Source of the DNA: RYN-230 sp963770535
GTDB taxonomy: Bacteria > Actinomycetota > Actinomycetes > Streptosporangiales > Streptosporangiaceae
Assembly (NCBI GenBank): GCA_963770535.1
Contig: CAVYPZ010000004.1
Span: 1,116,001 to 1,180,000, forward strand
Reading direction: 5' to 3'
Length of the DNA: 64,000 bases
The position numbers were made by a program, and so were the translations under genes. The notes beneath the pieces were generated by a model. The model searched no databases. It was given only the letters and a program-made list of their open reading frames with translations, and was not told the DNA's origin. Positions within the stretch are counted from its first letter, which is position 1, and the number at the start of each line of letters is the position of its first letter. This document shows, piece by piece, positions 42,917 through 52,471 of the stretch.

Positions 42917-44757
42917 CCACCACGCCACAGGTCCTGCCGCAGCCGGAGTCGACCTACCAGCTGCTGCTGGACGCCGCCCGCGCCTGGCCGGACAGCATCG
43001 CCACCCAGTGGATCCCCGACCCTGCCACTTACACCTCCTGCCTGACCCGGACCTACGCCGACCTGGCCGGCACCGTGACGCAGATCGCCAACGGCCTGGC
43101 CAGCCTGGGAGTGCGGCGGCCTGACGCGGTCACCCTCTGCGGCCCCAACACCTCGATGCTCTTCGCTGCGACCCTGGCCGCGCAGGCCGCCGGGATCGCG
43201 GCCCCGCTCAACCCCGCCCTGAGCAGCGAGCGGATCGCCGAGCTGGTCCGCCGGACCGGGTCACGGACCCTCGTCGCGGCCGGACCCGAGCTGGACCCGC
43301 AGCTGTGGGAGCGGCTCGCCGTCGTGGCCCGCCAGGCGAGGATGAACGCCATCCTCGCGGTCCGGCCCGACGGTGCCACCGGCCGCCCGCCCAGCCTGCC
43401 CGACGGTGGTGGCGTGCCTGCCGCTTACCTGGATGAGCTGATCGCCGGGCGGCCATCCGATCACCTGGACGGCGCGGACCTGCCCAAGGCGGGGGATCTG
43501 GCCGCGTTCGTGCACACCGGGGGTACCACCGGCGCCCCGAAGGTCGCCGCGCACACGCACGCCAACCAGCTGGCCTGCGGCCGGGGGATCGCCCTGTGCA
43601 GCGGCCTGGCACCCGGGCAGGCGATGCTGGGCGGGCTGCCGCTGTTCCACGTCAACGCCCTGATCGTCACCGGCATCGCCCCAATGTTCGGCGGGGCCCG
43701 CGTGGTATGGCCCGGCCCGGCCGGCTACCGCGACAAGGCCCTGTACGAGCACTTCTGGACGATCATCCAGCACTACCAGATCACGGCGATGTCCGCCGTC
43801 CCCACCGTCTACGGCACCCTGGCGCAGGTCCCGGTCGACGCCGACATCAGCACGCTGCGGCTGCCCATCGTGGGCGCGTCACCGCTGCCCGCCTCGGTGC
43901 GCGAGGCCTTCGCCCGGCGCACCGGGGTCCGCCTGCTGGAGGGTTACGGGCTGACCGAGGCGACCTGCGCCAGCACCTGGACCCGGCCTGACGAGGAGCA
44001 GACCGGATCCGTGGGCCGGGCCCTGCCCGGTCAGCAGGTGAAGGCCGTCCGGATCAGCGCCGACGGGTCATGGGCGGACTGCGCCCCGGGCGAGACCGGC
44101 GTGCTGGCCATCGGCGGGCCCGCCGTGTTCGCCGGCTACGTCACCGACCCCGCCCCCGGCGGCCCGCGGGTCAGCCGGGACGGCATCATGCGAGACGGCT
44201 GGCTGGACACCGGCGACCTGGGCCAGGTGGACGCCGGCGGCTTCGTGTACTTGACCGGGCGGGCTAAGGACCTGATCATCCGCGGCGGCCACAACATCGA
44301 TCCCCGGGTGATCGAGGACGCGCTGCTGGCCCACCCCGCCGTCCGCGCCGTGGCGGCCGTGGGCCGCCCCGACCGGCACTCCGGTGAGGTCCCGGTGGCC
44401 TACGTCGTCCCCGCCGGCCCCGGGCCGTTCGACGAGACCGAGCTGCTCGCGTGGGCTGACACCGCCATCGGGGAGCCCGCGGCCCGGCCCAAGCGCATCT
44501 ACCCGGTTACCGAGATCCCGGTCACCGCGGTGGGCAAGCAGTTCAAGCCCGCGCTGGCCGCCGACGCCGCTGTCCGCGTCGTGACCGAGGCGCTGGCCGC
44601 GGCGGGCCTGGACAACGCCCAGGTCATCGCCGCGCATGAGGACAGGCGGCTGGTCCTCACCGTGACCGGCGCCGACCTGGGCCGCGTGCGCGACGCGGTC
44701 GCCGGATTCGCCCTGACCGTCCGCTGTGGGCCGGCGACGGCCCCCGGATCGCCGTGA
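42913..44757 (+). CDS. AMP-dependent acyl-CoA synthetase
   Basis: The 614-aa protein from ATG 42913 has the adenylation P-loop HTGGTTGAPK, GYGLTEAT, LDTGDLG, RAKDLIIRGGHNI and the C-terminal Lys loop KQFKPAL. It activates a carboxylic acid to its CoA thioester. The N-terminus matches fatty-acid or aryl-acid ligases of about 600 aa (LLDAARAWPDSIA). In the operon it either activates the substrate before oxidation or the acid released after ring cleavage. Confidence 0.9.
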   Translation: MTTTPQVLPQPESTYQLLLDAARAWPDSIATQWIPDPATYTSCLTRTYADLAGTVTQIANGLASLGVRRPDAVTLCGPNTSMLFAATLAAQAAGIAAPLNPALSSERIAELVRRTGSRTLVAAGPELDPQLWERLAVVARQARMNAILAVRPDGATGRPPSLPDGGGVPAAYLDELIAGRPSDHLDGADLPKAGDLAAFVHTGGTTGAPKVAAHTHANQLACGRGIALCSGLAPGQAMLGGLPLFHVNALIVTGIAPMFGGARVVWPGPAGYRDKALYEHFWTIIQHYQITAMSAVPTVYGTLAQVPVDADISTLRLPIVGASPLPASVREAFARRTGVRLLEGYGLTEATCASTWTRPDEEQTGSVGRALPGQQVKAVRISADGSWADCAPGETGVLAIGGPAVFAGYVTDPAPGGPRVSRDGIMRDGWLDTGDLGQVDAGGFVYLTGRAKDLIIRGGHNIDPRVIEDALLAHPAVRAVAAVGRPDRHSGEVPVAYVVPAGPGPFDETELLAWADTAIGEPAARPKRIYPVTEIPVTAVGKQFKPALAADAAVRVVTEALAAAGLDNAQVIAAHEDRRLVLTVTGADLGRVRDAVAGFALTVRCGPATAPGSP

Positions 44758-44783
44758 AACGACCCGCAGAAGGAGCCACGACC

Positions 44784-46520
44784 ATGAACGACCAGTACCC
44801 CGCAAACTCCCAGCCGGTCATCGTCGTCGGCGCCGGCCCGGCCGGGTGTACCGCGGCCCTCCTGCTCGCCGACTTCGGGATTCCCGTCACCCTGCTGGAA
44901 CGCTACCTGCAACCTCACCCGCTGCCCCGGGCGGTACACCTGGACGACGAAATCGCCCGGGTCCTGGACCGGATCGGCCTGAGCGAGGGCTTCCTGGCCC
45001 GGTCCCGGCCCGGCAGCGGACTGCGCCTGCTGGACGCCAGGCACCGCGTGATGGCCGAGTTCAGCCGCGACCAGCAGCCCAGCCAGCACGGCTTCCCGCA
45101 GGCCAACATGTTCCACCAGCCCGACCTGGAAGAGCTGCTGCTCGCCCGGGTCGATCAGCACCCGCTGATCAGTTTCTGGCGCGGCGCCGAAGTGACCGGG
45201 CTGGACGGTGCCGTGAACACGCTCACCGCGGACCCGGTCCGGGTACACGCCCGCGTCGCCGGCCAGCCGCAGCCGTTCACCGGCCGGGTCGTGCTGGGCT
45301 GCGACGGCGCCGGCAGCACGATCCGCCAGCTGGCCGGGATCACCATGGAGGACCTGGGCTTCACCGAACGCTGGCTGGTCATCGACATGCGGGTCCCGGC
45401 CGGCCTGGACACCTGGGACGGCGTGGAGCAGATCTGCGACCCGGCCAGGCCCGCCACCTTCATGCATATCACCGGCGACCGGTACCGCTGGGAGTTCCAG
45501 CTGCGCGACGGCGAGGACGAAACCGACCTGGTCACCCCGGCCGCCCTCGGCGCCCTGCTGCGCCCGTGGACCGGGCACGGTGACCTGGCCGGCCTGCAGA
45601 TCATCCGCAGCGCCAGCTACACCTTCCGGGCCCGGCTGGCCTGCCGCTTCCGCGCCGGACGGGTCTTCCTGCTCGGCGACGCCGCCCACCTCACCCCGCC
45701 GTTCATCGGCCAGGGCCTGGCCGCCGGGCTGCGCGACGCCGACAACCTGGCCTGGAAGATCGCGCACGTACTCACCGGCCAGGCCGGGGAGGACCTGCTG
45801 GACAGCTACGAGACCGAGCGCCGCCCGCACGCCCGGGCCCTGATAAAAAAGGCCGTCCGGGTCGGCTGGGCGATGACCGGCGGCCAGGACCGGGCCGCCG
45901 CCGTCCGCCGGGTCGCCCTGGCCGCCGCAGTCCGCAGCGACCGCATCTGCCAGGCCATGGGCTCCACGGCCACCCCACGGCTCAGGGCTGGTGCCATGCA
46001 GCGGGCCCCACGGCGATTCCTCCCGTCCGGCATTCCACCTGCGCTGCGGGTCGGCGGCCTGGTCCCCAACCCGCTGGTGTCCGCCGGTGACGGAGTGCCG
46101 GTCCGGCTGGACGCCATCCTGGCCGGACACCCCGCCGTGCTGACCGCACGACGCCCCGGCGCCGGACTGGCCGATTTCTGCCGCCGGCGCGGCCTGGTCC
46201 TGGCGCGGATCAGTGCACCCGGGACCGGCACGCCCCCAGGACCGGGCGCCCAGCGCGACGCCGGCTGGATCGACGTCCGTCTCGCCGGCGACGCCGCGCC
46301 CGCCGGCATGCGCGCCCTGGTAGCCGACCCGGCGCTGACCGTCCTGGTCCGCCCGGACCGCGTCGTGGCAGCGGTAGGGACCCGGTCCCGGCTGCCGCGC
46401 CTGCCCTGGTACATCCCGGCCGCCGCCGGCCCGGAGCGCCCGGCCACGGCGCCCCCCGACGCTCATCCCGAATCCGTCTCTCCCGTCACCAAGACCCCGA
46501 GGAGTTCCCCATGTTCGTGA
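44784..46520 (+). CDS. FAD-dependent aromatic monooxygenase (PHBH fold)
   Basis: The 578-aa protein has VIVVGAGPAGCTAALLLADFG at the N-terminus, GCDGAGSTIRQ in the middle and VFLLGDAAHLTPPFIGQGL near 300, the group A flavin monooxygenase pattern (3-(3-hydroxyphenyl)propionate hydroxylase-like). A thioredoxin-like C-terminal region follows. ATG 44784 has AAGGAG 9 bases before it; a GTG at 44754 overlapping the synthetase stop is the alternative. It should hydroxylate the ring to a catechol for the dioxygenase. Confidence 0.9.
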   Translation: MNDQYPANSQPVIVVGAGPAGCTAALLLADFGIPVTLLERYLQPHPLPRAVHLDDEIARVLDRIGLSEGFLARSRPGSGLRLLDARHRVMAEFSRDQQPSQHGFPQANMFHQPDLEELLLARVDQHPLISFWRGAEVTGLDGAVNTLTADPVRVHARVAGQPQPFTGRVVLGCDGAGSTIRQLAGITMEDLGFTERWLVIDMRVPAGLDTWDGVEQICDPARPATFMHITGDRYRWEFQLRDGEDETDLVTPAALGALLRPWTGHGDLAGLQIIRSASYTFRARLACRFRAGRVFLLGDAAHLTPPFIGQGLAAGLRDADNLAWKIAHVLTGQAGEDLLDSYETERRPHARALIKKAVRVGWAMTGGQDRAAAVRRVALAAAVRSDRICQAMGSTATPRLRAGAMQRAPRRFLPSGIPPALRVGGLVPNPLVSAGDGVPVRLDAILAGHPAVLTARRPGAGLADFCRRRGLVLARISAPGTGTPPGPGAQRDAGWIDVRLAGDAAPAGMRALVADPALTVLVRPDRVVAAVGTRSRLPRLPWYIPAAAGPERPATAPPDAHPESVSPVTKTPRSSPCS

Positions 46521-46852
46521 TCATTTCGCTGCTGCTGGCCGCGGCCTGCCTGCTCCCCGCGGCCGGCAAACTGGCGGGCCAGCCCAGGATGCGGCAATCC
46601 GCCGCGCACTTCGGCATCCCCTGGCCCCGCTACCGGCTCATCGGTGTAGCCGAACTAGCCGCCGCCGCAGGCATCCTGATCGGCCTGTGGTGGCATCCCC
46701 TCGGCCTGGCCGCGGCGGCCGGGATGGCCCTGCTGCTGCTCGGCGCCATCATCACCCACCGGAGGGCAGCCGATAGCGCGCAGGAGGTAGCGCCCGCCGT
46801 GCTGGCCCTCCTCCTCACCGTGGCCTACCTGGCCATCGCGCTGATGGGCTGA
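46511..46852 (+). CDS. DoxX-like membrane protein
   Basis: The 113-aa protein has four hydrophobic helices: MFVIISLLLAAACLLPAAGKL, YRLIGVAELAAAAGILIGLWW, LGLAAAAGMALLLLGAII and VLALLLTVAYLAIALM. This is the DoxX/DUF4260-type small quinone-associated membrane protein pattern. It overlaps the monooxygenase end by 10 bases. Its role in the pathway is not known. Confidence 0.8.
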   Translation: MFVIISLLLAAACLLPAAGKLAGQPRMRQSAAHFGIPWPRYRLIGVAELAAAAGILIGLWWHPLGLAAAAGMALLLLGAIITHRRAADSAQEVAPAVLALLLTVAYLAIALMG

Positions 46853-46957
46853 GCAGCCCGCTAGGCAGCACCACGGTCAGTTTGGGCCAAAAGAAGATCT
46901 TTTATCGGAAACGAGCCGTGGTGCTTGAGCCGCATTCATGAACTGAAGGAAGAGGCC

Positions 46958-47071
46958 ATGAGCACCGAAACGATCGAATCAGCCGCGGCGGGCACCGTCG
47001 CGGCACCGTTGGACCTGCTGCTCACCGACGCTGCGCTCGGCGTGCTGAACCAGGTGAACCCGGGCGGCTGA
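46958..47071 (+). CDS. 37-aa ORF with good ribosome site, possible gene remnant
   Basis: ATG 46958 follows GGAAGAGG. The peptide MSTETIESAAAGTVAAPLDL then LLTDAALGVLNQVNPGG ends in TGA. The stretch APLDLLLTDAALG reminds me of the start of PHA-synthase-type alpha/beta hydrolases, so it may be the cut-off N-terminus of such a gene. A free small peptide is the alternative. I could not confirm either. Confidence 0.3.
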   Translation: MSTETIESAAAGTVAAPLDLLLTDAALGVLNQVNPGG

Positions 47072-47164
47072 CAACCTACTTCCGGCCAGTTCACAGAGTC
47101 CGGCGGCAGGGTGTTTTCAGCGGCCGGTCATGGAATCGCAAGGTTGCGCGGCGATCGTTGGGCC

Positions 47165-47893
47165 ATGGGTTCCCCAGCGGGCGGAGTGGAGATCCCGGCA
47201 CGCCATATCGAAGCCCGGCTGCTGGTGGTCGAGGATGACCCGACGATCCTGGAACTGCTGTCCGGCTCCCTGCGGTTCGCGGGCTTTGACGTGCTGACGG
47301 CGGCCAGTGGCCGGGACGCGCTGCGGGCCGCGGCGGCCTCACGGCCGGATCTGATCCTGCTGGATGTGATGCTCCCGGATGGCGATGGCTTTGACGTGGT
47401 CCGCGCGATCCGGTCCTGGGGGCCGCGGGTGCCGGTCATTTTCCTGACCGCGCGCACCCAGGTCCATGAGCGGGTCGCCGGGCTGACCCTGGGCGGGGAT
47501 GACTACATCACCAAGCCGTTCAGCCTGGACGAGGTCCTGGCCCGGATCCGGGCGGTGCTGCGGCGTTCCGGCGGCCCCGGGGCGGAGAGTTCCCGCCTGG
47601 TCGTGGCGGACCTGGAGCTGGATGAGGACACTCACGAGGTGCGACGCCACGGCTCTCCCGTGGACCTGACGCCGACCGAGTTCAAGCTGCTGCGGTACCT
47701 GATGGTCAACGCCGGCCAGGTGCTGAGCAAGGCGCAGATCCTCGACCATGTCTGGGACTACAGCTTCAGCGGTGACGGCGGCGTGGTCGAGCCTTGCATC
47801 AGTTATCTGCGGCGTAAGGCTGATCAGGGTGAGCCGCGGCTGATCCACACGATCCGCGGTGTCGGCTACATGCTGCGGGTGCCGCCGCCGTGA
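47165..47893 (+). CDS. OmpR-family response regulator, third system
   Basis: From ATG 47165 the 242-aa protein has LLVVEDDPTILELL, phospho-acceptor Asp67 in LILLDVMLPDGDG, ITKPFSLDE, and the winged helix LTPTEFKLLRYLMVNAG ... SYLRRKADQGEPRLIHTIRGVGYML. It is of the PhoP/TcrX type and not close to the cassette 1 and 2 regulators. Its stop overlaps the kinase GTG. Confidence 0.93.
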   Translation: MGSPAGGVEIPARHIEARLLVVEDDPTILELLSGSLRFAGFDVLTAASGRDALRAAAASRPDLILLDVMLPDGDGFDVVRAIRSWGPRVPVIFLTARTQVHERVAGLTLGGDDYITKPFSLDEVLARIRAVLRRSGGPGAESSRLVVADLELDEDTHEVRRHGSPVDLTPTEFKLLRYLMVNAGQVLSKAQILDHVWDYSFSGDGGVVEPCISYLRRKADQGEPRLIHTIRGVGYMLRVPPP

Positions 47894-49365
47894 GATCCCG
47901 GGCGGCCCGGCGGTTGCGGACGGCGCTAGCTAAGGCGTCGCTGCGCGTCCGGGTGATGGCTGTCGCCGCTTTCCTGGTCATGATCACCTCGGTGGTGATG
48001 GGCTCGCTGGGGACGACCCTGCTGCACGGGTACCTGCTCGGCCGGGGTGATCAGCAACTCCGTGACTTCGCTGCGGTGGGCAGCCGCAGCCTGCCCGGAG
48101 CGCCGCGGCTGCCCAGGCCACCCCCGGCCGGGCAGCCCCGGCAGCCCTTCCAGTTCCTGATCGAGATCATCAGTTCCCGCGGGCATGTCTCGGTGATCGA
48201 AGCGCCGCCGCATCATGCTGCTCTGCCTCAGATCAGCGCCGGACGTCTGCAGGATCCCGGACAACCGTTCACCGCGCCCGCCGCAGGTGACCCCGGGCAC
48301 TCCTGGCGCGTCCTGGTCCGGACCCTGCCCGGCGGGCGGCACGCCGTCATCGCTTACAGCCTGGACAACCTGAACAGCACCGTCACCCGCCTGGAGGTAG
48401 CCGACGCGGTCGCCGGGGCCCTCGCCATCGTGCTCCTGGCCGGCATCGGCCTTCCCCTGGTACGGATCAGCCTGTCCCCGCTGGCCAGCATCGGGGACAC
48501 GGCGGCGGCGATTGCGGCCGGGGACCTGTCCCGGCGCATCGACCACCCGCCGCGCAACACTGAGGTAGGCCGTCTGGCGGAGTCCCTCAACATGATGCTG
48601 GCCCGGATCGAGGCCGCCTATCGGGCCCGGGAAGACGGCGAGGCACGCGCCCTGGACTCCGAGGACCGGATGCGGCAGTTCGTGGCCGATGCCAGCCACG
48701 AACTGCGCACCCCGCTGACGTCCGTGCGGGGCCTGGCCGAGTTTTCTCTGCAGCAGGGAACCGGCGCCAGCGCGGCGGAGCTGCTGAGGCTGATGACGCT
48801 CATCCACGCCGAAGCCACCCGGATGGGCCGGCTGGTGGAGGATCTGCTGATGCTGGCCCACTTCGATCAGGACCGCCCGGTGGACCGGCATCCGGTTGAC
48901 TTGTCCAGCATCGCCGCCCGTTCCGTGCTGGCCGCCCGCCTCATCCAGCCCGGCCGCCCGATCGGCCTGCACGCGGACGCCCCGGTCATCGTGGACGGGG
49001 ACGCGGAACGGCTGCGCCAGGTGGCCGACAACCTGATCGGCAACGCCCTGCAGCACACCCCGCGGGGATCAGCGGTCAGCGTCACCGTGCGGGACCGGGC
49101 CGGGGGGGCTGAGCTGATCGTGGCCGACCAGGGTCCTGGCATGACCGCCGACCAGGCGTCCCGCGTGTTCGAGCGGTTCTACCGCACCGACCGGGCCCGC
49201 AGCCGGGCCCGGGGCGGCAACGGGCTCGGCCTGTCCATCGCGGCCGCCCTGGTCGCAGCCCACGACGGGACCATCACGGTCGGCACGGGGCCGGGCCGCG
49301 GCGCCGCCTTCACGGTCAGGCTGCCGCTGGCCGCTGTGGCCAGCGAGACGGCCAGCCGCAGCTAG
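47890..49365 (+). CDS. Sensor histidine kinase, third system
   Basis: The 491-aa kinase from GTG 47890 has helices at about 20-45 and 170-192 with a 120-residue extracytoplasmic domain rich in Pro. HAMP, His270 in ASHELRTPLTSVRGLAEF, N-box NLIGNALQHT and G-box GGNGLGLSIAAALV follow. It is of the TcrY/CutS group. The pair faces (convergent) the MacB-like operon 49497-52158. Confidence 0.93.
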   Translation: MRSRAARRLRTALAKASLRVRVMAVAAFLVMITSVVMGSLGTTLLHGYLLGRGDQQLRDFAAVGSRSLPGAPRLPRPPPAGQPRQPFQFLIEIISSRGHVSVIEAPPHHAALPQISAGRLQDPGQPFTAPAAGDPGHSWRVLVRTLPGGRHAVIAYSLDNLNSTVTRLEVADAVAGALAIVLLAGIGLPLVRISLSPLASIGDTAAAIAAGDLSRRIDHPPRNTEVGRLAESLNMMLARIEAAYRAREDGEARALDSEDRMRQFVADASHELRTPLTSVRGLAEFSLQQGTGASAAELLRLMTLIHAEATRMGRLVEDLLMLAHFDQDRPVDRHPVDLSSIAARSVLAARLIQPGRPIGLHADAPVIVDGDAERLRQVADNLIGNALQHTPRGSAVSVTVRDRAGGAELIVADQGPGMTADQASRVFERFYRTDRARSRARGGNGLGLSIAAALVAAHDGTITVGTGPGRGAAFTVRLPLAAVASETASRS

Positions 49366-49496
49366 CCCGCGCGGCCAGGACCTCACCGCCTCAGACCACC
49401 CTCCAGACTGCAAGTCCGCCCAGAGCACAAGGCTGGTGCCCAAGGCTAAGCGGTGATCCTTCCCGGGAGTGCCGCCGACGTTGACAGGGACCTGGG

Positions 49497-50168
49497 TCAG
49501 GACCTGACCGACAGCCGGCCGTTGCGCATGATGCCGATCTGCTGGGCGCGGCGGGCGACTGAGCTGTCGTGGGTGACCAGGACGAGGGTAAGGCCGTGGT
49601 CCTGCCAGAGTTTTTCCAGCAGTTTCATGATGTCGTCGCGGGTTCCCTCGTCAAGGTTTCCGGTCGGCTCGTCGGCGAGCAGGACTTGCGGATCCTTTAC
49701 CAGCGCGCGGGCGATGGCTACCCGCTGCTGCTGCCCGCCGGACATTTCGGAGGGCAGGTGGTGCAGGCGTTCTCCGAGCCCGACGTTCTCCAGCCCCGCC
49801 GCGGCCCTCCTCCGGCGCTCGGCCGACCCGACGCCCAGTGGTACGAGGGCGACTTCGACGTTTTCCAGCGCGTTCAGTGTCGGGATCAAGTTGAACGTCT
49901 GGAAGATGAACCCGATCGACGCCGCGCGGACCTTCGTGAGCTTGCTTTCCCGCATCAGGGCCAGGTTCTGGCCGCCTAGTTCCACCGTGCCTGAGGTGGG
50001 CCGGTCCAGCCCGCCCAGTATCTGCAGGAGGGTGGATTTACCGTGCCCTGTTGGTCCCTGGATGGCCAGCCATGCCCGGTCTTCGAGGACGAGGTCCACC
50101 CCGGCGAGGGCGTGCACGGTGCCGCGGCCTTTCTGGTAGTCCTTCGTCACGTCTGCCAGCGTGTACAT
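49497..50168 (-). CDS. ABC transporter ATPase (MacB/LolD type), third exporter
   Basis: The 223-aa ATPase has GPTGHGKSTLLQ (His in the P-loop instead of the usual Ser), FIFQTFNLIPTL, MSGGQQQRVAIARAL, VLLADEPTGNLD and VTHDSSVA. It is the last gene of a lipoprotein-permease-ATPase operon, 45 bases after the permease. Confidence 0.93.
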   Translation of the reverse strand: MYTLADVTKDYQKGRGTVHALAGVDLVLEDRAWLAIQGPTGHGKSTLLQILGGLDRPTSGTVELGGQNLALMRESKLTKVRAASIGFIFQTFNLIPTLNALENVEVALVPLGVGSAERRRRAAAGLENVGLGERLHHLPSEMSGGQQQRVAIARALVKDPQVLLADEPTGNLDEGTRDDIMKLLEKLWQDHGLTLVLVTHDSSVARRAQQIGIMRNGRLSVRS

Positions 50169-50213
50169 GATGTCCCTTCCGTCATGGCCGGGCCGGGAAC
50201 GGCCCGGCCCTCG

Positions 50214-51650
50214 TCATTCGACCCGGGCGAGGGCTGCGGCTGGCCGCAGCCGGGCGGCCCGCCAGCCGCCGAAGGACCCCGCGATCAGGCCGCCGGCGAT
50301 GGCCAGCACCACGGCGAGGATCACGGCGCTGATCGTGACCGACGCGGTGAGGTGAACCGCAACGGAATGGGGTGTGCTCGCGGCTGTCCTGGCGGGACCG
50401 CCGCCGCCGGGCGGTCCGAACCCGCCTGCGGCCTGGGGGCCGCCCGTCGCCGCGGAACCGGTGGTAGTCCCGACCGAGGCGGTCAGTGACGGAGCCACGC
50501 CGGACACGATGGCGGCTCCGGCGAAGCCGAGTGCGACACCGGCCGCGCCCCCCAGAATGCCGATAGTGATCGACTCGCCCATCACCTGGCCGATGATCCG
50601 CCGGCTCCGCCAGCCGAGTGCCTTGAGCGTGCCGAATTCGCGGACCCGGCGTGACACCGCAGACATGGTTAGCAAGCTGGCCAGCAGGAACGCGGCGATA
50701 AGCACGGCGACCGCGAGCCACTTGCCGAGGTTGTTAGCCAGGCTGGAGGCGCTGGACAGCGAGCCGGTCACCTCGCTGGCGAGGGAGCTAGAGGTTGTCA
50801 CAGTCGCCTTGGGCAGCAGTGAGGAAATTTCCCTGGAGACCCCGCCGATGTTCGCGGCGCTGGTGGCAGCGACGTAAATGGTGTTGACCTTGCCGCTCAT
50901 GCCCGCCAGGGACTGGGCCCGCGCCAGCGGGATGTAAACGTTCGGCGGGCTGCTGCCCTGCGGGACGCTGACAATCCCGATCACCTTAAATTTCGTCTTG
51001 GCGACGGTCACCGTCGAGCCGACGGCCAGCTTTTTCTGTGTTGCGTAGTTGGCGTCCACGACCGCCACGTCAGAGTGAGCATCCGAGGTGGAGAACGTGG
51101 CGCCGGACTTGAGCTTCCCCGAGCTCAGCGGGCCGACTTTCGCGGTGGCCAGGTCTACTCCGCTGACGGTGAAAGAACTGGTCTTGATGCTGCCCCGGAA
51201 GTTCCCCCCGCCCCCGCTCGGGACCCCGCCACCGCTGGAGAACTTGGGGATCTTCCCGGAAATTTTCGTGTCGGTCAGGGTCAGGCCGCCTGCCGCCGCG
51301 GACACATGCTTCAGCTGGGAGATCGACGTCACCGCCGATGAGCCCAGAGTGCCCAGGCTGGGATTGACCAGGACGTCAGCGTTAATTTTAGTTCCGCCTG
51401 ACGCGCCCGAGCGTCCCCGGAAGCCGAACCCGGCCGGGGCCCCCGAGCCGGCCTTGGGAGACTGGGTCACGGTGACATCCGTGCCGACCCCGTACAGCGC
51501 ATGCAGCACCTTCCCCTGCGCATTCTTCACGCCGCTCGACGCGGCGGTGACGGTGATGACCAGGCCGATGCCGACAGCAATACCCAGGGCGATGAAACTG
51601 GCCTGACGCCTCCTGCGCCGCAGTTCGCGGCGCAAATACGTGAAAAACAT
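50214..51650 (-). CDS. MacB-like ABC permease, third exporter
   Basis: The 478-aa protein has one N-terminal helix after MFFTYLRRELRRRRRQ, a MacB_PCD-type extracytoplasmic domain (about residues 50-310) rich in Ser/Thr/Lys, and an FtsX triplet (AVLIAAFLLASLLTMSAVSRRVREFGTLKALGWRS, ITIGILGGAAGVALGFAGAAIV, VILAVVLAIAGGLIAGSFGGWRAARL). ATG 51650 has AAGGAG 6 bases upstream and is better than 51665. A Gly/Pro-rich insert (AAGGFGPPGGGG) lies before the last helix. Confidence 0.92.
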   Translation of the reverse strand: MFFTYLRRELRRRRRQASFIALGIAVGIGLVITVTAASSGVKNAQGKVLHALYGVGTDVTVTQSPKAGSGAPAGFGFRGRSGASGGTKINADVLVNPSLGTLGSSAVTSISQLKHVSAAAGGLTLTDTKISGKIPKFSSGGGVPSGGGGNFRGSIKTSSFTVSGVDLATAKVGPLSSGKLKSGATFSTSDAHSDVAVVDANYATQKKLAVGSTVTVAKTKFKVIGIVSVPQGSSPPNVYIPLARAQSLAGMSGKVNTIYVAATSAANIGGVSREISSLLPKATVTTSSSLASEVTGSLSSASSLANNLGKWLAVAVLIAAFLLASLLTMSAVSRRVREFGTLKALGWRSRRIIGQVMGESITIGILGGAAGVALGFAGAAIVSGVAPSLTASVGTTTGSAATGGPQAAGGFGPPGGGGPARTAASTPHSVAVHLTASVTISAVILAVVLAIAGGLIAGSFGGWRAARLRPAAALARVE

Positions 51651-51771
51651 GCAGATCTCCTTCACAGATGCCTTAGGGCACCGGAATTTCCCGCACCTTC
51701 AGCGGATGGCGGCACCGGTGGCAGGCGGTTAAGCCGGACGTCATGTCCGCCGCGCCTGATGGCTCAAGGAA

Positions 51772-52158
51772 TCAGCCGCCCGGGCCAGCACCCTGGGGCA
51801 AGTTGACCCCGCAGGCTTTGAGTGCCTTGCCCAGGGCGCCCAGGTTCCCGCCTGGATTCCCGCCCGAGGGCGGGGTCCCGCCTGAGGGCGGGGTCCCGCC
51901 TGAGGGCGGCTGCCCACCGCCTGCGCCGGGCGGTCCGGACGGCAGGCGGACGCCGTGCTTCTTGAGGCATTTGCTGACACCACTGGTCAGCTGCCCAGCA
52001 GGGGACGCTGAGGAAGCCGATGACGTGGGTGCGGAGCTCCCCCCGCCGCAACCAGCCACCACGATGGCAGTGAACATTGCCAGACCGGAAGCTGGGAGCC
52101 GGGCGCGCAGGACATGCCAGGAACACAGTCGGAGCGGAACTTGGCTGAGGCCGGCCAA
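51772..52158 (-). CDS. Small lipoprotein of the third exporter operon
   Basis: I propose TTG 52158, 8 bases after GGAGG, giving 128 aa. The N-terminus has basic residues, the hydrophobic core LAMFTAIVVAGC and a lipobox VAGC, so it should be a membrane-anchored lipoprotein. The mature part has SKCLKKHGVRLP and KALKACGVNLP, a repeated short Cys motif, linked by a Gly/Pro repeat region (51868-51915). An ATG at 52212 is the alternative start. Its place at the head of the MacB-like operon suggests a periplasmic partner of the exporter. Confidence 0.6.
   Translation of the reverse strand: MAGLSQVPLRLCSWHVLRARLPASGLAMFTAIVVAGCGGGSSAPTSSASSASPAGQLTSGVSKCLKKHGVRLPSGPPGAGGGQPPSGGTPPSGGTPPSGGNPGGNLGALGKALKACGVNLPQGAGPGG
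51868..51915 (-). repeat. 18-bp tandem repeat in the lipoprotein gene
   Basis: Nearly three copies of an 18-base unit encode PPSGGT repeats. Copy number may vary between strains. Confidence 0.6.
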
Positions 52159-52471
52159 CGGTAAGTCCTCCCATGGATGCGCCAGACCGGCTACCGGGCA
52201 TCCGGCAGCCACGAATGCTTGCTGGGAGTAGTTAACTGGGCGAGCGTTGCGATTACCTTGCGGCTGGCCTCGATTTTCCCCAGGGCGACGGCGTCAGGCC
52301 AGCCTGATAAGCGCTCTCTGCGGCAATTCCGAGTGTTCTCACTGCAGGGACGGCGTATAGGTCCGTGAAGTGCAGTGAGCCGAACGCACGGCATACCGTC
52401 CAGCGATCAGTTGGCCAGAGCGGCCGACACCATGTATCCATGCACTTGGGGTCAGCCCGAGACGGCCGCGG

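Noticed and set aside
44499..46466. 655-aa minus-strand frame
   Set aside because: Antisense of the FAD monooxygenase; the plus strand has clear FAD motifs in a coupled operon.
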